Assembly: GCA_045106825.1 (NCBI GenBank)
Contig: JBGCFH010000132.1
Location: 1-57,518, forward strand
Reading direction: 5' to 3'
Source of the DNA: CAWVWD01 sp045106825
GTDB lineage: Bacteria; Bacteroidota; Bacteroidia; Chitinophagales; Saprospiraceae
DNA: 57,518 nt
Position numbers and translations under genes: made by a program. Positions 17,282 through 26,509 of this stretch are shown one piece after another. Positions within the stretch are counted from its first letter, which is position 1; each line of letters opens with the position of its first letter. The notes beneath the pieces are model-generated. The model saw nothing but the letters and a program-made list of their open reading frames with translations, searched no databases and was not told the DNA's origin.

Positions 17282-18244
17282 TTAAAAATAATTTTTATCC
17301 ATCAAATAATTCTGAACGTAATCCGTAATACCTTCTTCTAATGTTAAAAACGGTTCGTCATAACCTGCGTTTCGGAGTTTTGACATATTTGCTTCGGTAA
17401 AATATTGATACTTATCTCGCAAATCTGCTGGTGTCTCGATGAAGGAAATATTTGGTTCAAGATTCATTGCGCTGAATGTATTGGCTGCCAAATCCCAAAA
17501 CGTTCGAGCAGTTCCTGTTCCTAAGTTGTAAATACCATTTTCGGCTTCGTTTTTCATTAAGAATGAAATGACTTTTACGACATCTTTGACATAAATAAAA
17601 TCTCGCATTTGTTCGCCATCTTTGAAGTCTGGTTTGTGTGAACGAAACAATTTCATTCCGCCAGTTGCCAAGATTTGTCGATGTGTATGAAAAATGACGG
17701 AAGCCATTCTGCTTTTATGAAATTCGTTTGGGCCATAAACATTGAAGAACTTCAAACCAAACCAATTTGGTGGCTGATTTTCTTGTTGTAATGCCCAAAT
17801 ATCGAAATCATTTTTAGAACGTCCATAAGCATTTAATGGTTGTAATTTTTCGCAAAGTTTGTGTTCATCATTATAACCAAATTCGCCTAAACCATAAGTT
17901 GCAGCACTTGAAGCATAAATTAATGGAATTTGATGTTTTGCACAAAATTCCCAAATCTGCTTCGTATAATTTAGATTTAATAGATCCAATAAATCAACAT
18001 CCGTTTCGGTTGTATCAGTTCTTGCACCTAAATGAATGATGTAATCAATTTGACCTAAATCATTGATTTTGTCAAAAAACTCCATTCGTTCAATACGCTG
18101 CAAATGCTTGATATGAGCGAAGTTGTCCGATTTGTACGTTTTCGTAAAATCATCTACCAAAATCAAATCTTCACGACCAGCTTTATTCAACGCACTCGCA
18201 ACAACACTTCCTATAAATCCCGCTGCACCAGTTATTATAATCAT
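17282..18244 (-). CDS. hldD: ADP-L-glycero-D-manno-heptose 6-epimerase
   Basis: NAD(P)-dependent epimerase of the short-chain dehydrogenase family, 320 aa. It converts ADP-D-glycero- to ADP-L-glycero-D-manno-heptose for the LPS inner core. It has the nucleotide-binding motif TGAAGFIGS, the catalytic Y-x3-K (YGRSKNDFD), ARTDTTE, YASSAATYG, and QMRDFIYVKDV plus YNLGTGTARTFWDLA typical of RfaD/HldD. KdsD, which supplies Kdo precursor, lies 7 kb away, so two LPS-core genes are in this region. The gene follows the rhodanese gene with 115 bp of inverted-repeat spacer between. Confidence 0.95.
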   Translation of the reverse strand: MIIITGAAGFIGSVVASALNKAGREDLILVDDFTKTYKSDNFAHIKHLQRIERMEFFDKINDLGQIDYIIHLGARTDTTETDVDLLDLLNLNYTKQIWEFCAKHQIPLIYASSAATYGLGEFGYNDEHKLCEKLQPLNAYGRSKNDFDIWALQQENQPPNWFGLKFFNVYGPNEFHKSRMASVIFHTHRQILATGGMKLFRSHKPDFKDGEQMRDFIYVKDVVKVISFLMKNEAENGIYNLGTGTARTFWDLAANTFSAMNLEPNISFIETPADLRDKYQYFTEANMSKLRNAGYDEPFLTLEEGITDYVQNYLMDKNYF

Positions 18245-18248
18245 AGAT

Positions 18249-18361
18249 TAGTTTCAGTAGTTTAAGTAGTTTGTTTGGTAGTTTCAGTAGTTTAAGTAGT
18301 TCAGTAGTTTTAATACGTAGGAACTACTGAAACTACTGAAACTACCAAACTACTTAAACTA
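18249..18361. repeat. Long inverted repeat of agtttcagtagtttaag words
   Basis: The left side tiles tagtttcagtagtttaagt-type words; the right side (aactactgaaactactgaaa and onward, 18320-18361) is complementary. The spacer between the rhodanese and hldD genes is almost wholly made of it. Confidence 0.8.
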
Positions 18362-18673
18362 ATATTTTACTGAAGAATCAATTTCTGCTTGCCAAGCCAT
18401 AATTCCGCCTGTTAAGTTGTGAAGATTTTTCAAGTCAGTTGTTTGTTCTAAAAACATAACCGCTTGTCCACTTCTTCCGCCACTTCTACATTGCATAATG
18501 ACTGGCTTCTCCGTTGAAATTTTATCAATATTTGAAGGAATAGTTCCTAAAGGAATATGTTCGCCTCCAATATTTCCTAAATCATATTCGTGCTGTTCTC
18601 TGACATCAATTAGTTGAAAATTAGCACCTTCGTCCATCATTTTTTTTAAATCTTGTACCGTTATTTCTTTCAT
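18359..18673 (-). CDS. Single-domain rhodanese-like protein
   Basis: Small rhodanese-fold protein of about 104 aa, probably cytoplasmic, that moves sulfur or reduces thiol oxidation. It has the active loop MQCRSGGRSGQAVMFLE with catalytic Cys, and the DVREQHEYDLG entry motif. I start at ATG 18673 (KEITVQDLKK) because the upstream in-frame residues come from repeat DNA (18679-18768) and are not family-like. It is on the same strand between the T9SS cargo gene and hldD. Confidence 0.88.
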   Translation of the reverse strand: MKEITVQDLKKMMDEGANFQLIDVREQHEYDLGNIGGEHIPLGTIPSNIDKISTEKPVIMQCRSGGRSGQAVMFLEQTTDLKNLHNLTGGIMAWQAEIDSSVKY

Positions 18674-18678
18674 GTTTT

Positions 18679-18768
18679 TTATGTTTAATTGTTTAAATAT
18701 TCGATTGTTTGAATGTTCAAATGTTGTTTCCAACAATTAAACATTCAAACAATTAAACACTCGAACAT
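18679..18768. repeat. Inverted repeat of attgtttgaatgttc words
   Basis: The left half (attgtttaaatattcgattg and onward) is complementary to the right half (caattaaacattcaaacaat and onward). The vocabulary is the same as at 2172-2253, 16 kb away. It fills the spacer between the T9SS cargo gene and the rhodanese gene. Confidence 0.8.
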
Positions 18769-18772
18769 AATA

Positions 18773-20704
18773 TTATTGTTTAATAAACTTATGATTTAAA
18801 TTAATTGCTTTTGATTCGTGGCGAATATTAATAAAATAAATACCGTTTACCAAATCACTTACATTGATTTCTTGTTGTAAAGTTCCTTGCTGTAAGGTTT
18901 GTCCTGCAAGGTTGAAAATACGATATTGATAATCATTATAATTATCATCTAATTGTATAAATAATTGATTATCAGTCGGATTTGGATAAATTGCTGCAAA
19001 AATTGGTTCACCTTCTGGCGTTTCTGTATTTGTTGTGAAAGGTGTAAAATCACCAACAATCGCACGAATCATAATTGCACCATCTTGAATCGGTGCAGTT
19101 GCCGAACTCAAAGGTTGCCAACCATTTCCAATATTCATAAAGTTATTAACGACTTTATCATTATTATTTCTATCATAACCGATAGGAATTGCTTGATTTG
19201 GACTTGAAGGATCAGTTGCTTGTTGCCAACCAATATAAAAATCACCAACAGGCAACGCAACAGGTGTTGTGTCCAAAGAATACGTCGTCCAACCATTCAA
19301 TGAATCTACATAAACTGGTTTTTGAAAATCTACTTGATACACTGGAGTTGTGTTCAAATCTCCAACCCAAACTTTTAAATTAAAACGTTGTTGGGCAGTA
19401 ACATCGCCAGCGATTTGAGAAATAAACATTTGAAAAGCACGTAAAGTATCGGCTACATTTGTATGGAATTTCACGGCAACTTCATCACCAGAACGTGCGG
19501 CAACGATTGCTAACTCTGCACTTCCATCATCATAGGCGAAGTAATCATCAAAAACAGTTTCCACAAAGGCTGTGTCGTTTGCCAATGTCGCAGAAAGCGT
19601 TCCATCTTGATTAGATGGATTGGCGATAAAGTAAGAATTAATCGTTAATTCCGTTGAATTATCAAAATTATTCAAACCCGAAATAATATCATTAAATTTC
19701 GTTGGTTCGTATTCTTTGATAACTGTATGATGTCCGACAGGAATATTTCCTAAAGCAATTGGAGGTTCATTGAACGATAGAATATTACTTTGCATCAATT
19801 GTGTTCCTGTTGTAGCTTCTTCGATAATGACTTGACTCGGATTGATATTTTGAGTTGCTAAAAAGTAATTAGACAAATCAACACGATATGTATCATCCGT
19901 TTCATCAACTTTATTATTTTCAAAATGTCGCCACGGCATTGACGTATAAAATTCCAAAATCGGCTTCACTTCCTTCGTAAAAGCAACATCATTCAAAATA
20001 GAAGAAGGTGTATTATTTTCCGTTACTCGAACATAATCAAGATGCCAATGATCGACACTTCCTGTTAATGCACCATAGTTTTTGAAACGAAATTGAAATC
20101 CATCATACAAGAACTCGGCATCATCAATCGCAATCGTACGTTGTGCGAAAGGCGGAATTACATTCGGATTTACAGAATCAGGAACGCCAGGAACATTATC
20201 CATCGCCACCCATTTTCCTTGATTATTCTTGAACTCTACAACTAAACTATCGCCAATTTCTGGTTTTTCTCCTAACCCTTTTTTTTGATAAAAATAACTC
20301 AAATGTACGTTATCAGTAGCCGTTTTGCTACCCAAACGTATTGGATTAGAAGTCAAATAATCACGTATTCCCGAACCGCTATTTGCGTAAGCGTTGCCAT
20401 CAGCATCAATTCCATCCAAAGTAGCTACACCTAAAGTTGGTGGATTTACACCATAACCTTTGTTAACATAAACAAATTGATCTTCCCAATATTTGCCCGA
20501 AGGCAATAATGATTCGTAATTAAAATCATCTAAGAAAGGAATATCAATCGTATCACCAGCGTTTTTGTCGAAGTTTGGACGATGTTCTAAAGGCGGTTGA
20601 TAATTGGTTAGTTTAGGATTAGAACTCAACGGAACTTCTAAAATCTGTCCATTTGTAATATTCACACAACACAGTAGTATTGCAACAATTGCATATTTTA
20701 TCAT
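18773..20704 (-). CDS. Secreted T9SS cargo, type A sorting domain
   Basis: Secreted protein of 643 aa. A signal peptide (about 1-19, ending ITNGQ) leads a beta-rich mature part with repeated stretches such as VHLSYFYQKKGLGEKPEIGD and LDYVRVTEN. It ends in a type A T9SS sorting domain: IYPNPTDNQLFIQL, FNLAGQTLQQGTL and NGIYFINIRHESKAINLNHKFIKQ. Within Bacteroidota such proteins are exported through the outer membrane and attached to the surface or released. No enzymatic motif is visible; the internal part resembles a jelly-roll adhesin or carbohydrate-binding-like protein. Confidence 0.88.
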   Translation of the reverse strand: MIKYAIVAILLCCVNITNGQILEVPLSSNPKLTNYQPPLEHRPNFDKNAGDTIDIPFLDDFNYESLLPSGKYWEDQFVYVNKGYGVNPPTLGVATLDGIDADGNAYANSGSGIRDYLTSNPIRLGSKTATDNVHLSYFYQKKGLGEKPEIGDSLVVEFKNNQGKWVAMDNVPGVPDSVNPNVIPPFAQRTIAIDDAEFLYDGFQFRFKNYGALTGSVDHWHLDYVRVTENNTPSSILNDVAFTKEVKPILEFYTSMPWRHFENNKVDETDDTYRVDLSNYFLATQNINPSQVIIEEATTGTQLMQSNILSFNEPPIALGNIPVGHHTVIKEYEPTKFNDIISGLNNFDNSTELTINSYFIANPSNQDGTLSATLANDTAFVETVFDDYFAYDDGSAELAIVAARSGDEVAVKFHTNVADTLRAFQMFISQIAGDVTAQQRFNLKVWVGDLNTTPVYQVDFQKPVYVDSLNGWTTYSLDTTPVALPVGDFYIGWQQATDPSSPNQAIPIGYDRNNNDKVVNNFMNIGNGWQPLSSATAPIQDGAIMIRAIVGDFTPFTTNTETPEGEPIFAAIYPNPTDNQLFIQLDDNYNDYQYRIFNLAGQTLQQGTLQQEINVSDLVNGIYFINIRHESKAINLNHKFIKQ

Positions 20705-21175
20705 AAAATTATTGATGTTAAATTTATATAGAGATTAGATGATTAGACGTTAGATTTTAGATTTTAGACTAAAAATCTAATTAAAAACGGATAATCGGAA
20801 AAATAACGATTATCCGTTTGGATATGTTGCTAATCAAATCATCTTCAATTATTGTAAATCAAAGATAATTGAAGTTTTTATAATTTTGATTATTGGTTTT
20901 TATTTATTCAAAATTGCCGAATAATTTTGTATTTCAATCATCAATTACATTTTTTTTGATAAGAAAAAAATGTTTTGAAATATGATTAAACCATCAATTG
21001 ATTTTGGTTCTTTGATTTTTTACTTTCTGCCAAATTGTGTTCGATACTAAAAATTTGAGATAATATAGATCCAATTCATCGAAGATTAATTGTTGAAAAA
21101 TAAGTGATTTAATTGTGTATTAAGGCTGTCTCAATGTCCTTTTGAGACAGCCTCTTTTCATATCAATTCTTCAAA
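20705..21175. other. Gene-free 470-bp spacer with hairpins
   Basis: Between the T9SS cargo start and the dehydrogenase stop. It holds tandem words near 20733-20780 (gattagacgttagatttta), a perfect 13-bp hairpin at 20785-20819 (aaacggataatcg and its complement) and a stem at 21123-21153. About 300 bp between them are AT-rich with no gene seen. Confidence 0.7.
21123..21157. terminator. Stem-loop downstream of the acyl-CoA dehydrogenase gene
   Basis: Perfect 12-bp arms (aggctgtctcaa and ttgagacagcct) surround a 7-nt loop. A short T-run follows on plus but not on minus, so the direction of any termination is unclear. It lies just past the stop of the minus-strand gene at 21176. A similar aggctgtctca end is seen in some insertion elements, but no transposase is present. 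Confidence 0.5.
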
Positions 21176-22399
21176 CTATTTAAAAGCATTAATACCAGTA
21201 ACATTCATTCCCGTAATCAACAAATGAATTTCGTGTGTACCTTCATAAGTAATCACCGATTCCAAATTCATAGCGTGACGCATCATCGGATATTCGCCCG
21301 TGATTCCCATTCCGCCGTGCATTTGCCTTGCATCTCTTGCGATTCTTAATGCGATTTCGACATTGTTACGCTTCGCCATAGAGATTTGAGCAGGTGTTGC
21401 TTTTCCTTTGTTTGCCAATTTTCCTAATCGCCAAGCCAACAACTGAGCCTTTGTAATATCAGTAATCATTTCTGCCAATTTCTTTTGTGTCAATTGAAAA
21501 GCAGCTAACGGTTTTCCGAATTGTTCTCTTTGTAACGAATATCTTAAAGCCGAATCATAACAATCTAACGCCGCTCCAACTGCTCCCCAAGCGATGCCAT
21601 AACGTGCTTTTGATAAGCAAGATAACGGGCCTTTTAGTCCACGAATATCTGGAAAAACATTTTCTTTTGGTACACGAACATCTTCAAAAACCAATTCACC
21701 AGTTACAGAAGCACGAAGCGACCATTTATCCTTGATTTCTGGAGCAGAAAAACCTTCCCAACCACTTTCGACAACCATTCCACGGATTTGTCCTTCTTCG
21801 TCTTTTGCCCAAACTACTGCAACATCCGCAATCGGTGCATTTGTAATCCACATTTTTGCACCATTCAAAATATAACAATCGCCATCATCTTTGATGTTCG
21901 TCACCATTCCTGATGGATTTGAACCATGATCTGGTTCCGTCAAACCAAAACAACCAACAAATTCACCTGTTCCTAATTTTGGTAAATACTTGCGTTTTTG
22001 AGCTTCTGACGCATATCTATATATTGGATACATTACTAAAGAACCTTGAACCGATGCCGCAGAACGAACTCCAGAATCACCACGTTCCAACTCTTGCATA
22101 ATGATTCCGTAAGCGATTTCGTCCATTCCTCCGCCACCATATTCTATCGGCAAACTTGGTCCAAAAGCACCGATTTCACCTAAACCTTTGAATAAATGCT
22201 TAGGAAAAACAGCTTTTTGAGCACAATCTTCAATGATTGGACTAACTTCTTGCTTCACCCAATCACGAACCGCATCTCTTGCTAAAAGATGATCTTCATC
22301 CAATAATTCGTCAATATTATAATGATCGTGACCTTGATACAAATCTGTTTTTGATGAGCGATGTAATGTGCCGATTTCGTTTTCTAATAAAATTCCCAT
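21176..22399 (-). CDS. gcdH: Glutaryl-CoA-type acyl-CoA dehydrogenase
   Basis: FAD-dependent acyl-CoA dehydrogenase of 407 aa. GcdH in this family dehydrogenates and decarboxylates glutaryl-CoA to crotonyl-CoA in lysine and tryptophan catabolism. Signatures: GCFGLTEPDHGSNPSGM, GAKMWITNAPIADVAVVWA and, near the C-terminus, ARQMHGGMGITGEYP plus YEGTHEIHLLITG, where the Glu of YEGT is the catalytic base position. It is a single gene with a hairpin after it. Substrate is inferred from overall similarity. Confidence 0.85.
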   Translation of the reverse strand: MGILLENEIGTLHRSSKTDLYQGHDHYNIDELLDEDHLLARDAVRDWVKQEVSPIIEDCAQKAVFPKHLFKGLGEIGAFGPSLPIEYGGGGMDEIAYGIIMQELERGDSGVRSAASVQGSLVMYPIYRYASEAQKRKYLPKLGTGEFVGCFGLTEPDHGSNPSGMVTNIKDDGDCYILNGAKMWITNAPIADVAVVWAKDEEGQIRGMVVESGWEGFSAPEIKDKWSLRASVTGELVFEDVRVPKENVFPDIRGLKGPLSCLSKARYGIAWGAVGAALDCYDSALRYSLQREQFGKPLAAFQLTQKKLAEMITDITKAQLLAWRLGKLANKGKATPAQISMAKRNNVEIALRIARDARQMHGGMGITGEYPMMRHAMNLESVITYEGTHEIHLLITGMNVTGINAFK

Positions 22400-22454
22400 A
22401 TTAATTATTAATTGTTAGTTATTAATTATTAATTATTAATTATTAATTATTAAT
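22400..22454. repeat. ttaattattaattatt tandem words
   Basis: Pure AT words of 6-8 bp repeated about seven times immediately upstream of the dehydrogenase start. It is a low-complexity spacer that may be slip-prone. Confidence 0.6.
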
Positions 22455-22656
22455 TGCTTCACATCTAAAGCTTTTACTTAAAGCTTAACAACAATTAATG
22501 CCAAAAATATGGCTTTATTTTCAATTATCTTGCAATTTAGAATCAATAAAAATTAAACAGTATGCATTTTTAATGTTAAATAATTCACAGTAAATCTTTC
22601 AAAAACCCAGTTTTGAAAGATTAGATTTACCTTTGAAATTGGAGGTTCTGATTACG

Positions 22657-24897
22657 TTATTCTAACAATTCCTTCAATCGTTCTGTACTTGCTTTATTAT
22701 GTTCTAAATAAATTGCATTGATAATATCTTCTTTTTCTTTTTCGGTCAAATGAAAACTCATAGACGCTTCTTCATTGAGTTTTGAAGGAGAATAAAAGAA
22801 CTGAATCAAATCGACTTTATCTTCATCATAAATACTTTTGATATAATTCATAAAGTCTTTTTTATGAAAATTTTGCATATGCATAAATTGACCAACTAAA
22901 CCTAATGGATTAAATAAACTTTTGATAATGCCTTGATGTTCAGATAGTTTGGTGGTATCTTCTTCTGCAAATGCTCGAATTTGAATAAAGATAATTCCAT
23001 CCGTATTATCATCAATCCAATCTTTGAAAACATGAGCAAACCGAACAGGTAAATCTACACCTGTATTATCTCGCCAACCTGCATCAACGACTTCAATCGG
23101 TGGTGAAGTCGGTAAATGAACATTTGGTAAAATATACGGATAAGTCGCATTCATGCGTAAAGCTGTCGAAAATTCAAGATTGTCACCAGCTTGATTCTGA
23201 AAAAATCGCCTGAAATCAACACCATCAAAATCATGACTTTTAGGGTTTTTATGAGCAGTTTTGGGAGCAGTTAAGTACGTTACGCCTTGAGACGAAATAA
23301 TAAATCGTTTGCCATCATTCGCAATACTTGGCGTAATCACCAACATTGGGATTTTGCCGGATGATTCGATTTCTTGAAAATCTATAATTCGTTTTGAAAG
23401 TAAGTTTTTAGTATTTTCATGGAATTGTCGCTCGAAAAGATAACCTCGATCTTTTGGATAACGTTGATTTTGAATTTTAAAAGTAGATAATGGAACGAAT
23501 AAATCATTGACTGTTATTGAAAATGCGACTGCATTTTGTAAATCTTGTCCGATATTTTTTAAATATCTTTCATGATATAAATTGTTTTTCAAACGATTGA
23601 ACAAAAACTCTTGATATAAACCTCGATAATATGCAGCACCTAACATTCCGCCAGAAGCACCAGTAACTAAGGTCGTTTGTTTGGTCAAATTATTATTAAG
23701 TAAACTATCAGAATGTTGTAAAACACGCATCGACCAAAGACTTGCTCGTAATCCACCACCAGAAACGCCAATCATCACCAGTTTTGGATTTTTTTCTCCA
23801 AATTGACTTCGCCAGTTATTTAATGTTTTTAAAGTTGCCTTAATATCTTGTTGAATAATCGTAGCATTTTGGATATTAACCAAACTGTCATTACTATAAA
23901 TTGCTTTTTCAGTTTTATAATTTAGACCGTAGGCTTTATTTCTAAATTTGCTATCCGTATTCACCGTTACAGCGTTGATGATGATTAATAAACCTAAAAT
24001 CGTGAAAACATGCCAACCTCGAAGCCAGTACCACAACGCACCCAAAACACTGGTAAACATGGCAAATAGTATCATAATACTTGCTCCAGCTGGAATCCTG
24101 AATTGTTTGAAATCCATCAAAAAACCTAAACCAATCAAAGCAACAATCGTAAGTAATTGTAGAACTGTCGCATTTTTATGATGTTGATTGAAGATGTCTG
24201 TCAGTATTTTTTGATTGTAATGAGCAACACTTCTCACTCTACGAAACTGTAATCTTCCGCTGATATAAAAATCAACATGCCATTTATTTTTATCAATTAT
24301 TGTCCGTTCTTGATTTTTATCTCGCTGTCGAACCAAACCTCTTAGAAACTTTGGTGTTTTGTATCGTCTATTAACATCATAACTGAAAATATCCTTATTC
24401 GTTAAGCGAAAATAAATAACAAAAATGAGTAAAGCGGTTGAAAATCCAGCGACAAAACCCAGTAGATATTTCCATATCATAGAAGAACTTGCACCATTTT
24501 CGCCTTGAAAATTTATGATTTTATAAAAATAAAAAGCAATAAATAAAATCGGAAAAAGTGAATTGTTCACACTAAACTGAATGAACGGACGATGTAACGA
24601 AGCGATAAACGGAAACCGTGTACTATGCAATAAATAGGTAGAAATATTCCAAGCAGTAACAAATCCTGCGAAAGCTAAACCGACGAAATAAAAACTCCAA
24701 AAATTAACTTGATGCAAATATTCAGGATCTAAAAATAGGTATTTTAAACCAAAACTTTTTCCAATTCCGCCTGTGATGAATAACAATAAAATTGCCCAAA
24801 AACTCAAAAGCAATACATTTTTTTTGAAATGTAGTACAACAAGTTGAACTGGAAAGGCATATAATATATTAAGTAATCTTTGCTTCATAGTCGTCAT
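22657..24897 (-). CDS. Multi-pass membrane patatin-like phospholipase
   Basis: The 746-aa protein has an N-terminal membrane half with about eight hydrophobic helices spread over residues 25-320. A patatin-like acyl hydrolase domain follows: oxyanion motif GVSGGGLRA, nucleophile elbow TGASGGMLGAAYYRG (Ser dyad member) and VVDAGWRDN (Asp of the dyad in the DG/A-x position). It would act on lipids at the inner face of the membrane, or on lipids presented to it. The start is either ATG at 24897 or the nearby in-frame ATG of MKQRLLN. This fused layout is uncommon relative to soluble patatins. Confidence 0.82.
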   Translation of the reverse strand: MTTMKQRLLNILYAFPVQLVVLHFKKNVLLLSFWAILLLFITGGIGKSFGLKYLFLDPEYLHQVNFWSFYFVGLAFAGFVTAWNISTYLLHSTRFPFIASLHRPFIQFSVNNSLFPILFIAFYFYKIINFQGENGASSSMIWKYLLGFVAGFSTALLIFVIYFRLTNKDIFSYDVNRRYKTPKFLRGLVRQRDKNQERTIIDKNKWHVDFYISGRLQFRRVRSVAHYNQKILTDIFNQHHKNATVLQLLTIVALIGLGFLMDFKQFRIPAGASIMILFAMFTSVLGALWYWLRGWHVFTILGLLIIINAVTVNTDSKFRNKAYGLNYKTEKAIYSNDSLVNIQNATIIQQDIKATLKTLNNWRSQFGEKNPKLVMIGVSGGGLRASLWSMRVLQHSDSLLNNNLTKQTTLVTGASGGMLGAAYYRGLYQEFLFNRLKNNLYHERYLKNIGQDLQNAVAFSITVNDLFVPLSTFKIQNQRYPKDRGYLFERQFHENTKNLLSKRIIDFQEIESSGKIPMLVITPSIANDGKRFIISSQGVTYLTAPKTAHKNPKSHDFDGVDFRRFFQNQAGDNLEFSTALRMNATYPYILPNVHLPTSPPIEVVDAGWRDNTGVDLPVRFAHVFKDWIDDNTDGIIFIQIRAFAEEDTTKLSEHQGIIKSLFNPLGLVGQFMHMQNFHKKDFMNYIKSIYDEDKVDLIQFFYSPSKLNEEASMSFHLTEKEKEDIINAIYLEHNKASTERLKELLE

Positions 24898-25009
24898 TAT
24901 TCCACAAAATAACGTATTTGATACAATTCAGTTTCATAATGTCGTAAAACTAAAATGAATTCACGCCAAAGTTTTTCTATTTGGCATCTGTTTAGTCAGA
25001 TTATCGCAT

Positions 25010-25017
25010 TACTTTTG
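25010..25017 (+). promoter_or_regulatory. TAnnTTTG box upstream of kdsD
   Basis: tacttttg fits the Bacteroidota -7 consensus. No good TTTG -33 box is found at the normal spacing (the nearest is 26 bp upstream), so confidence is low. Confidence 0.3.
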
Positions 25018-25046
25018 TATGAAGTTGTGATAATATTTGGCAGTTT

Positions 25047-25076
25047 TAAGGGCGACTTTTGTCGCCCTTACTTTTT
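25047..25076 (+). terminator. Terminator-like hairpin in the kdsD leader
   Basis: Perfect 10-bp arms (taagggcgac and gtcgccctta) with a 4-nt loop are followed by a six-T run. No gene ends upstream on this strand, so it would stop a short leader transcript or act as an attenuator before kdsD. Confidence 0.5.
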
Positions 25077-25083
25077 TGGGTTT

Positions 25084-25203
25084 AACCCTTCCCCAGCCCT
25101 TCCCTTGAAAGGGAAGGGAGCCAGACGATAGTACTCGAATATCCGAACGTTCGAGTACTATCGTCTGACTCCCCTCTTTTTTAAGAGAGGCGTTGGGGGT
25201 GAG
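25084..25203. repeat. Three-hairpin element immediately before kdsD
   Basis: Hairpin A (25097-25118, perfect 10-bp arms), a central hairpin (arms 25118-25139 and 25150-25171, 22 nt with one mismatch) and a weaker hairpin C (25173-25190) are flanked by loosely complementary outer segments (25084-25096 with 25191-25203). The element ends 14 bp before the GTG start. It is G+C-richer than its surroundings. Confidence 0.85.
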
Positions 25204-25217
25204 TTCAAAAATATTCC

Positions 25218-26180
25218 GTGATAAGTAAAATTAAAAACACCGCAATAAATACCATCGAGATTGAAGCAAAAGCAATTGCTTCATTGACCAAAAGTATTAA
25301 CGAAGATTTTGTAAAAGCTGTTGAAATAATTGCGACAAGCAAAGGTCGATTGATTGTAACTGGAATCGGAAAAAGTGCGATTGTCGGGCAGAAAATTGTA
25401 GCAACGCTGAACTCAACGGGAACGCCAGCTATCTTTATGCACGCAGCTGATGCGATTCATGGTGATTTGGGAATGATTCAAGATGATGATGTCGTGTTGT
25501 GCTTATCGAAAAGTGGCGAAACTTCGGAAATCAAAGTCTTAGTGCCTTTTATTAAAAACTTAGGAAATTCGATTATTGCGATTGTAAGCAATGAAAAATC
25601 TTACTTAGCACAACAAGCTGATTATGTTTTACATACGCCAATCGAACAGGAAGCAGATCCAAATAATCTTGCTCCGACAACGTCTACAACGGTTCAAATC
25701 GTAATGGGCGATGCGTTGGCAACTTCGTTGTTAGCGGTAAAAGGCTTTACGCCAAAAGACTTTGCGAAATTTCATCCTGGCGGAACTTTAGGCAAACAAA
25801 TGTATCTCAGAGTCAGCGATTTATATCCAAAAAATGAACAACCAAAAGTTAATATAAATACGCCTTTGCGACCGATTATTTTAGAAATTTCTTCTAAACG
25901 ATTGGGAATGACAGCCGTTTTAGATGATAATAAAAACTTAGTCGGAATTATTACGGATGGCGACTTACGTCGAATGTTGAATCAAGAAAGAGAAGTCGCA
26001 CACTTAATTGCTTCAGATATTATGACAGCGAATCCGAAAACGATTGATAAAGATGCTTTGGCGGTAAATGCGTTGGAATTAATGCGTGAAAGAAGTATTA
26101 CGCAGTTGATTGTGATGGACGATTCAGAATATGTTGGCGTGATTCATTTGCATGATTTGATTCGGGAAGGTTTGGTGTAA
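25218..26180 (+). CDS. kdsD: Arabinose-5-phosphate isomerase (KdsD/KpsF)
   Basis: Isomerase of 320 aa that converts ribulose 5-phosphate to arabinose 5-phosphate, the first step of Kdo synthesis for LPS. The N-terminal SIS domain shows GKSAIVGQKIVATLNSTGTP, FMHAADAIHGDLGM and LSKSGET; two CBS domains follow from about residue 200 (SDIMTANPKTIDKDALAVNA). The start is GTG at 25218: an in-frame TGA lies at 25200-25202 and no upstream ATG is available. No Shine-Dalgarno is seen. The leader carries strong hairpins, so regulation at the 5' end is plausible. Confidence 0.95.
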   Translation: MISKIKNTAINTIEIEAKAIASLTKSINEDFVKAVEIIATSKGRLIVTGIGKSAIVGQKIVATLNSTGTPAIFMHAADAIHGDLGMIQDDDVVLCLSKSGETSEIKVLVPFIKNLGNSIIAIVSNEKSYLAQQADYVLHTPIEQEADPNNLAPTTSTTVQIVMGDALATSLLAVKGFTPKDFAKFHPGGTLGKQMYLRVSDLYPKNEQPKVNINTPLRPIILEISSKRLGMTAVLDDNKNLVGIITDGDLRRMLNQEREVAHLIASDIMTANPKTIDKDALAVNALELMRERSITQLIVMDDSEYVGVIHLHDLIREGLV

Positions 26181-26509
26181 TGGTTCGTGATGGGAACATT
26201 CCGATTGTATCGGAATAAACTAAATTGAATGGATTTGACGGATGAACACGGATTTTTTGAGTTGGAAAGCATTTTCAAAATGCTCTCCAACTAATTTTGT
26301 ACTATTCAAAAAAATCTTTATATTTTTTTAGTTCAAAATATTTTAGGATTGATGAATAAATAAATGCACGTTCTCTTGGTAGATTATTTTTTTCTTAGTT
26401 TTTGCTTCAAAAGTGGGCGTTTATTGGGATAAGTAACCAAATTTGAAGTGGAAAATAAGGGAAAAAGAAGCAGCGAAGAATGTATATTTATTTGTTTGTT
26501 TATCAATCT
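26181..26509. other. Gene-free spacer with two palindromes
   Basis: A 19-bp hairpin (26198-26216, attccgat and atcggaat) lies just after kdsD. A larger near-perfect palindrome (26260-26292, 16-bp arms, one mismatch) follows. It contains gacggatgaacacggatttt (about 26237), a distant echo of the 10-bp-repeat element vocabulary. No gene is seen in the rest. Confidence 0.7.

Larger units (their letters stand above)
24898..25217. other. Spacer before kdsD: promoter-like box, terminator-like hairpin and a three-hairpin element
   Basis: Between the divergent patatin and kdsD genes. A -7-like box lies at 25010-25017, a terminator-like hairpin at 25047-25076, and the composite repeat at 25084-25203. 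No coding sequence is seen. See the separate entries. Confidence 0.7.

Noticed and set aside
21123..21157. End of an insertion sequence (aggctgtctca palindrome)
   Set aside because: There is no transposase and no matching second end within reach; a stem-loop near a gene end explains it.
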